The position numbers were made by a program, and so were the translations under genes. A stretch of DNA of 14,431 nucleotides from Thiotrichales bacterium. GTDB lineage: Bacteria > Pseudomonadota > Gammaproteobacteria > JAAZVR01. The DNA lies in contig JAAZVR010000014.1 in the NCBI GenBank assembly GCA_018623305.1, positions 1-14,431 of the forward strand, in the 5' to 3' direction. Of the stretch, positions 9,085-14,431 are shown piece by piece. The first letter of the stretch is position 1. Every line of letters begins with the position of its first letter. Below the pieces are notes generated by a model. The model did not search any database and was not told the origin of the DNA. It was given only the letters and a program-made list of their open reading frames with translations.

Positions 9085-10626
9085 TTACCAAACACCGTTG
9101 GCTTTGAATGATTCAATAGCTGAACGCAATTTAGCTTCGATGTCTTTATCCCAAGCACCAGATGCATTAATTGTATCCATCAATTCTTTTTCATTCGAGT
9201 TCAAGTAGCTGTGCATAGCCGCTTCAAATGCAACGATTTTTTCAACTTCAACGTCATCCATGAAGCCTTCGTTAGCAGCGTACAAAGAAGCACCCATCTC
9301 ACCAATTGAAAGTGGAGAGTATTGCTTCTGTTTCATCAAATCTGTTACACGCTTACCACGCTCCAACTGAGCTTTTGTCGCTGGATCCAAGTCAGAAGCG
9401 AATGCAGCAAATGCTGCCAATTCACGGTACTGAGCAAGGTCAAGACGAATACCGCCACCCAATTTTTTGATGATCTTAGTCTGAGCTGCACCACCTACAC
9501 GTGATACTGACAAACCTGCATTGATCGCTGGACGAATACCTTGAGCGAACATTGCCGTTTCCAAGAAGATCTGACCATCAGTGATCGAGATAACGTTAGT
9601 TGGTACGAATGCAGATACGTCACCAGCCTGAGTTTCAATGATAGGCAATGCTGTCAATGAACCTGTTTGGCCTTTAACTTCACCGTTAGTGAATGCTTCT
9701 ACGTAATCAGCATTTACTCGAGCAGCACGCTCTAGCAAACGAGAATGTAGATAGAAAACGTCACCAGGGAATGCTTCACGACCTGGCGGACGACGAAGAA
9801 GCAATGAAATTTGACGGTAAGCTTGCGCTTGTTTAGTCAAATCATCATAGATGATCAATGCGTCTTGACCGCGGTCACGGTAGTATTCACCCATCGCACA
9901 ACCTGCGTACGGCGCCAAGAATTGAAGCGCAGCAGGATCAGAAGCATTTGCAGCAACAACGATCGTGTTTGACATTGCGCCCGCTTCTTCAAGCTTAGTG
10001 ATTGTATTCTTAACAGAAGATGCCTTCTGACCTACAGCAACGTAGATACATTTAACACCTGTGTCTTTTTGGTTAATGATAGTATCGATAGCGATAGCAG
10101 TCTTACCAATCTGACGGTCACCGATAATCAACTCACGCTGACCACGGCCGATCGGAATCATAGAGTCAACTGACTTGATACCCGTCGCCAAAGGCTCATC
10201 AACTGATTTACGATCGATTACGCCCGGAGCGATACGCTCAACAGGAGAAGTCATCTTAGTTTCAATTGAACCTTTACCATCGATAGCACGACCAAGACCG
10301 TCAACAACGCGGCCCATCAATTCGTCACCTACCGGTACTTCCAAAATTTTACCAGTACACTGTACTTGGTCACCTTCTTTGATGTGGCCAAAACGACCAA
10401 GAACAACAACACCTACTGTGTCACGTTCAAGGTTCAATGCCATACCAAATGTATTCTCATCAAACTGGATCATCTCGCCGTACATAGCATCTGCCAAACC
10501 ATGAATGGTTGCGATACCATCAGCGATCTTCACTACAGTACCAACACTGCCAGCTTCCGCTGAAGTGTTCGCGCCTGCAATGCGATCCTTAATAAGATTG
10601 CTAATTTCAGCAGGATTTACTTTCAT
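9085..10626 (-). CDS. atpA: ATP synthase F1 subunit alpha
   Basis: The 513-residue protein equals E. coli alpha in length and supplies the non-catalytic nucleotide sites and the arginine finger of F1. The N-terminal helix that binds delta (about 1-22) is present. The P-loop is GDRQIGKT (169-176), where E. coli has GDRQTGKT, so residue 173 is Ile instead of Thr. Other hallmarks are the acidic strand [38 protein letters not shown], and the [12 protein letters not shown] loop followed by [10 protein letters not shown] with the arginine finger at R376. ATG 10626 has GAGGA about 7 bases upstream. The gap to atpH is 21 bases. Confidence 0.98.
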   Translation of the reverse strand: MKVNPAEISNLIKDRIAGANTSAEAGSVGTVVKIADGIATIHGLADAMYGEMIQFDENTFGMALNLERDTVGVVVLGRFGHIKEGDQVQCTGKILEVPVGDELMGRVVDGLGRAIDGKGSIETKMTSPVERIAPGVIDRKSVDEPLATGIKSVDSMIPIGRGQRELIIGDRQIGKTAIAIDTIINQKDTGVKCIYVAVGQKASSVKNTITKLEEAGAMSNTIVVAANASDPAALQFLAPYAGCAMGEYYRDRGQDALIIYDDLTKQAQAYRQISLLLRRPPGREAFPGDVFYLHSRLLERAARVNADYVEAFTNGEVKGQTGSLTALPIIETQAGDVSAFVPTNVISITDGQIFLETAMFAQGIRPAINAGLSVSRVGGAAQTKIIKKLGGGIRLDLAQYRELAAFAAFASDLDPATKAQLERGKRVTDLMKQKQYSPLSIGEMGASLYAANEGFMDDVEVEKIVAFEAAMHSYLNSNEKELMDTINASGAWDKDIEAKLRSAIESFKANGVW

Positions 10627-10647
10627 TTAGCTATCCTCAACATCCTT

Positions 10648-11178
10648 TTACTGGGCCAAAGCCGCACTTAGTTTTCGTAATTGTGAAGCCACACTGCCGT
10701 CGATGACTAGGTCACCTGCTTTTACTACGGCACCACCAATAAGGTCTTTGTTTACTTCACACTCTACAACAACCTCTGCGTCTAAGCGTTTAGACAAAGC
10801 TGCTGCAAGGGTCTGTTTTTGCTGATCATTCAATTCGAACGCGGCAGTCACAGTTGCATTAATCGTTTTGTCAGCTTGAGCTTTCAATTCATCAAACATT
10901 GATGAAACGCTAGACATCAAACCTAGACGATTATTATCAGCCATTGCTGAAAGCAAGTTTTTAACGTCATCCGCTAAACCTGCTTGTTCTGCAATTGCGT
11001 CAACAATCATCTGACGATCAACCCGAGGATCTGTCACGATAGAAGACATTTCCTCAGAAGCAACCAACTCTGCCATCGCTTGAAGGACTTCCGACCATTG
11101 TTGAAGTGCATTATTTTCACTTGCGTAAGCAAATGCAGCTTCAGCATATGGACGAGCAACGGTTGCTACTTCTGCCAT
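10648..11178 (-). CDS. atpH: ATP synthase F1 subunit delta (peripheral stalk)
   Basis: The 176-residue protein (E. coli 177) links the b-subunit stalk to the top of F1. The N-terminal six-helix domain (about 1-105) has VARPYAEAAFAYA and the conserved LLSAMADNNRL segment. The C-terminal part ends with the family signature DLIGGAVVKAGDLVIDGSVASQLRKL (about 143-170). ATG 11178 lies 7 bases after AAGGA, which itself overlaps the atpF stop codon (TAAGGA), suggesting coupling to atpF; the gap is 9 bases. Confidence 0.97.
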   Translation of the reverse strand: MAEVATVARPYAEAAFAYASENNALQQWSEVLQAMAELVASEEMSSIVTDPRVDRQMIVDAIAEQAGLADDVKNLLSAMADNNRLGLMSSVSSMFDELKAQADKTINATVTAAFELNDQQKQTLAAALSKRLDAEVVVECEVNKDLIGGAVVKAGDLVIDGSVASQLRKLSAALAQ

Positions 11179-11187
11179 AAATGATCC

Positions 11188-11658
11188 TTAAATCTCTTTC
11201 GCTAACGCATCGATAATGTCAGCGTGTGCTTTCTCGTCCACTTCGCGGGCAAGAATTTTCGCTGCGCCATTAACAGCCAATTGGCCGATCTCTGCGCGTA
11301 GAGCTTCACGAGCAGCGCTCGCTTCTTGTTCGATTTCTGCTGTTGCAGCCGCTTTTACGCGTTCTACTTCTTCAACAGCCTTCTCTTTAGCTTCGTTTAC
11401 AATTTCAGTACCGCGTTTTTCAGCTTGAGACAACACTTCTTGTGCTTGTACTTTTGCTTCTTGCAATACTTCTTTTGCACGCTGTTCAGCTAGTTCAAGT
11501 TCTTTCTTGCCTTTTTCAGCCGCAGAAAGACCGTCAGCAATTTTTTTCTGACGCTCTTCCATCATGACTGACATAGGAGCCCAAAGGAACTTGTTAACAA
11601 ACCAAATCAACAATACGAAAGCTACGATTTGAATTAACAGTGTAACTGTAATGCTCAC
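11188..11658 (-). CDS. atpF: ATP synthase Fo subunit b (peripheral stalk)
   Basis: The 156-residue protein equals E. coli b in length. A single N-terminal membrane helix (about 4-26, [22 protein letters not shown]) is followed by [19 protein letters not shown] and a long charged, Ala-rich coiled coil (about 30-140) that dimerises and reaches F1. The C-terminus ([21 protein letters not shown]) binds delta. The start is GTG 11658, supported by a very strong AGGAGGT ribosome site 8 bases upstream and by alignment with the E. coli N-terminus. No ATG alternative fits before the membrane helix. The 53-bp gap to atpE holds this site and no other clear structure. Confidence 0.97.
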   Translation of the reverse strand: MSITVTLLIQIVAFVLLIWFVNKFLWAPMSVMMEERQKKIADGLSAAEKGKKELELAEQRAKEVLQEAKVQAQEVLSQAEKRGTEIVNEAKEKAVEEVERVKAAATAEIEQEASAAREALRAEIGQLAVNGAAKILAREVDEKAHADIIDALAKEI

Positions 11659-11711
11659 TTTCGATTACCTCCTAGTTTGCGTAAAAATTCGAGCGAATAG
11701 TTCGTTCAGAA

Positions 11712-11996
<285 letters not shown>

Positions 11997-12056
11997 TTAG
12001 AGTCTCCTTAAAGAAAGTTAAAAAATTAAAAGTTAAAGTTAAAAATAAAAATCAAA
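11997..12056 (-). promoter_or_regulatory. U-rich translation leader of atpE
   Basis: The 60-base atpB-atpE gap reads on the minus strand as almost pure U/A with repeated UUUUAACU elements, followed by AAGGAGACUCUAA and the atpE ATG. E. coli also has a UUUUAACUGAAAC element and a GGAGACU ribosome site in front of atpE, known as a translational enhancer. The similarity in position and in these short elements is seen directly; the function here is inferred. Confidence 0.55.
12014..12037. repeat. AT-rich direct repeat, copy 1 (3' side of atpB)
   Basis: On the plus strand it reads AAAGTT, A6, TTAAAA, GTTAAA. A copy differing by one A in the first A-run lies at 12917-12940, on the other side of atpB. 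Both are in the same orientation, about 0.9 kb apart, in non-coding gaps. Confidence 0.7.
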
Positions 12057-12940
<884 letters not shown>

Positions 12941-12943
12941 ATT

Positions 12944-13324
12944 CTAATCCGTTAATCGTTGTTTACCGCGCAAGTTAAAGATCTGAGAGATCTGCATCAC
13001 AATAAACGGAGCCACAACGGCTAACGGATCAAAATTCAGCCATGAAAGTCCAATTATAAACAGGACCGCCACAAATACAAAGCGCAAAACGGCACTTGCA
13101 TACAAAACCAACATTCCTTGCTTAGGATCACTTTCACTTTTCTTATCTGCAATCTTAACGCCCATTACCAACAACAGTACGCTCGCAAGGCCTAGAGCAT
13201 ATCCATAAACAACAGATTGCATTAAATGCGCATCTTGAAAAAAAGTATATGCAGCCACCACAAGTACACCCGCAATGGCTTGTGTTTTAAACGTCTTTTG
13301 GCGCTGAATGTTAAGACTGCTCAC
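12944..13324 (-). CDS. atpI: ATP synthase protein I (AtpI)
   Basis: AtpI is a small membrane protein associated with assembly of the c-ring and not part of the mature enzyme. With GTG 13324 as start it is 126 residues, the same as E. coli AtpI. Four hydrophobic segments are visible: AIAGVLVVAAYTFF, SVVYGYALGLASVLLLVMGV, MLVLYASAVLRFVFVAVLFIIGLSW and PLAVVAPFIVMQISQIF. The GTG has a GAAGAGAGC ribosome site and overlaps the end of atpZ by 14 bases. In-frame ATG 13348 would add eight basic residues but has a poor ribosome site, so the start remains uncertain. Sequence similarity to E. coli is low; the call rests on length, topology and position between the operon promoter and atpB. Confidence 0.85.
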   Translation of the reverse strand: MSSLNIQRQKTFKTQAIAGVLVVAAYTFFQDAHLMQSVVYGYALGLASVLLLVMGVKIADKKSESDPKQGMLVLYASAVLRFVFVAVLFIIGLSWLNFDPLAVVAPFIVMQISQIFNLRGKQRLTD

Positions 13325-13580
13325 GTTTGCTCTCTTCGGCTTGCTCATTTGCTTTTTCAACGTTCTCTTGGCCCATTTTCATCATGACATAATAGACTTT
13401 CTGTCCACCACCGATAAAGCCAAGCACACCACACGCAAGCATCAAAAACGGCGTTGTATCAAACAACAAATCCAACCCATAACCGACCAAAAAACCGGCA
13501 ATAACCATCGAGGTAAACATACTGCCCGCACTGATCATTAAGATGTTGGGCTGTTGTGGTTTTTTATCAGATTCGCTCAT
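13311..13580 (-). CDS. atpZ: AtpZ/AtpI-family small membrane protein, first gene of the atp operon
   Basis: This is an 89-residue protein. A polar N-terminus (1-12) precedes two membrane helices (about 13-38 and 43-66) with the Gly-rich pattern IAGFLVGYGLDLLF then LACGVLGFIGGGQKVYY, typical of the AtpZ / ATPase gene 1 family. The C-terminus (67-89) is charged. In alkaliphilic Bacillus, AtpZ and AtpI have been linked to Mg2+/Ca2+ supply for the synthase; whether that holds here is unknown. ATG 13580 has TAGG about 5 bases upstream. An in-frame TTG at 13592 is less likely. It lies about 28 bases after the predicted transcription start and overlaps atpI. E. coli lacks this gene. Confidence 0.82.
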   Translation of the reverse strand: MSESDKKPQQPNILMISAGSMFTSMVIAGFLVGYGLDLLFDTTPFLMLACGVLGFIGGGQKVYYVMMKMGQENVEKANEQAEESKREQS

Positions 13581-13615
13581 ATCGCCTATCAATTTTGGTG
13601 CACAAAACGAGTGGT

Positions 13616-13643
13616 ATTATAAAGAAAATTAAGCTTTTTTCAA
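13616..13643 (-). promoter_or_regulatory. Sigma70-type promoter of the atp operon
   Basis: On the minus strand, TTGAAA (13638-13643) and a perfect TATAAT (13616-13621) are separated by 16 bp. The -35 box is made by the last codons of parB (L-K-K-A-stop). Transcription should begin near 13609, leaving a leader of about 28 bases before atpZ. This is the best promoter match in the window. Confidence 0.8.
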
Positions 13644-14431
13644 TTGCTTAACTAAGGACTTCAGTGAATCAAGGTCTGAGTATTGCATCGTTATTTGACC
13701 TTTTCCCTGCGCATTCATGTTAATTTTTACAGGCACAGAGAAGTGTTCTTGCAACGTTAAACCCCAATTTTCTACTTTAGCCAAATCTTCTTCAGACGGA
13801 CCTTCAGACACGACTGGCTCAGGCACACCTTCAAGAATGCGCTGCACCGCACGCTCCGCTTCTCGAACCGACATACCCGACTCCACAATGCGCTTTGCCA
13901 ACGGTAACTGATCGCTCTCATCCAATGAAAGCAATGCACGCGCATGACCCATTTTCATCACATCTTCCGCCAACATTGCTTTCACTTCGAAAGGCAAATT
14001 ATTCAATCGCATCAAATTCGATACCGCCACTCGAGAGCGTCCGACCGCCTCTGCAACTTGTTGGTGCGTTAGAGAAAACTCATTCGCTAAACGCTGAAGC
14101 GCTTCCGCTTCCTCAATCGGGTTTAAATCTTGGCGCTGAATATTTTCAATTAACGCAATTGCAAGCACGGATTTGTCATCCAAATCCTTGCGAACAACCA
14201 CAGGCACCAACTCCAGCCCGGCTAGTTGAGCCGCTCTCCAACGACGTTCACCCGCAATAATTTCGAAGCCATTTTCAACTGGACGAACCACAATCGGCTG
14301 AACCACACCTTGTGCGCGAATAGAATCAGCCAATGATTGAAGCGCTTCTTGATCGATACTTTGACGAGGCTGGTATTGCCCAGGTCGCAATAGCGAAGCC
14401 GCCATCTCCTGCACAGACCCCATCGCGTCAG
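13629..14431 (-). CDS. parB: Chromosome partitioning protein ParB (N-terminus cut by window edge)
   Basis: The frame stays open to the right edge (266 residues seen). The first visible codons, D-A-M-G-S, look like the middle of the usual N-terminal GRGLDALxG, so the true start, about 20 codons upstream, is outside the window; the internal ATG at 14423 is not the start. ParB binds parS sites and spreads as a CTP-dependent clamp, working with ParA in chromosome segregation. Numbered from ATG 14423: PGQYQPR (14-20), the CTP-binding motifs GERRWRA (58-64) and ENIQRQDLNPIEEA (93-106), a helix-turn-helix (about 117-140, QQVAEAVGRSRVAVSNLMRL), KMGHARALL, and a C-terminal dimerisation region ending LVKQLKKA. 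It is probably cotranscribed with an upstream parA beyond the edge. Three candidate parS sites lie at 797, 1914 and 3580. Confidence 0.95.
   Translation of the reverse strand, partial: DAMGSVQEMAASLLRPGQYQPRQSIDQEALQSLADSIRAQGVVQPIVVRPVENGFEIIAGERRWRAAQLAGLELVPVVVRKDLDDKSVLAIALIENIQRQDLNPIEEAEALQRLANEFSLTHQQVAEAVGRSRVAVSNLMRLNNLPFEVKAMLAEDVMKMGHARALLSLDESDQLPLAKRIVESGMSVREAERAVQRILEGVPEPVVSEGPSEEDLAKVENWGLTLQEHFSVPVKINMNAQGKGQITMQYSDLDSLKSLVKQLKKA

Noticed and set aside
9498..9503. CACGTG core inside atpA
   Set aside because: The arms do not match parS; it falls in the conserved SVSRVGG codons and is explained by coding.
10175..10504. Open frame of 109 codons antisense to atpA
   Set aside because: It is a shadow of a strongly conserved gene with low stop density on the other strand; no start signal.
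13895..14260. Open frame of 121 codons antisense to parB
   Set aside because: It is opposite conserved ParB motifs (CTP-binding and helix-turn-helix); no independent support.

Overview
The window is an oriC-proximal housekeeping segment of a gammaproteobacterial chromosome of moderate, rather AT-leaning base composition. The protein sequences align by eye along their full length with Escherichia coli AroE (C-terminus), YrdA, MnmC, UbiD, Fre, GlmU and all eight F1Fo ATP synthase subunits. The orders parB-atp-glmU and ubiD-fre are typical of this class. Genus cannot be read from the sequence alone. All complete genes look intact; no transposon, phage gene, CRISPR array, tRNA or rRNA was seen.

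Layout, left to right. The 3' end of aroE (+) converges on, and slightly overlaps, a minus-strand pair mnmC-yrdA whose members overlap by ATGA. Divergent from mnmC, across only 34 bp, runs ubiD-fre (+), two overlapping genes of ubiquinone and reduced-flavin metabolism. fre converges on glmU (-) across a small hairpin. Upstream of glmU lies a strong UUCG-loop terminator that ends the minus-strand ATP synthase operon, atpZ-atpI-atpB-atpE-atpF-atpH-atpA-atpG-atpD-atpC. A clear sigma70-type promoter for this operon overlaps the last codons of parB (-), which runs off the right edge. The only gaps between genes are short (at most about 100 bp) and are accounted for by promoters, ribosome binding sites, repeats or terminators.

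The most notable non-gene signal is a set of three parS-like centromere sites (GTTTCACGTGAAAC palindromes, two perfect and one with a single change) hidden inside the coding sequences of mnmC (two) and ubiD (one), about 10-14 kb from parB. They are read in two different codon registers, so they appear to be kept as DNA rather than as protein motifs. This suggests the mnmC-ubiD block acts as the chromosome's ParB loading zone.

Secondary points of interest are: an aroE terminator buried in the yrdA coding sequence that folds well in only one orientation; near-identical AT-rich repeats on both sides of atpB; non-ATG starts on atpI, atpB and atpF beside a strongly primed atpE; and an atypical c-subunit ion-site helix. 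I found no evidence for a wholly new biological system here.
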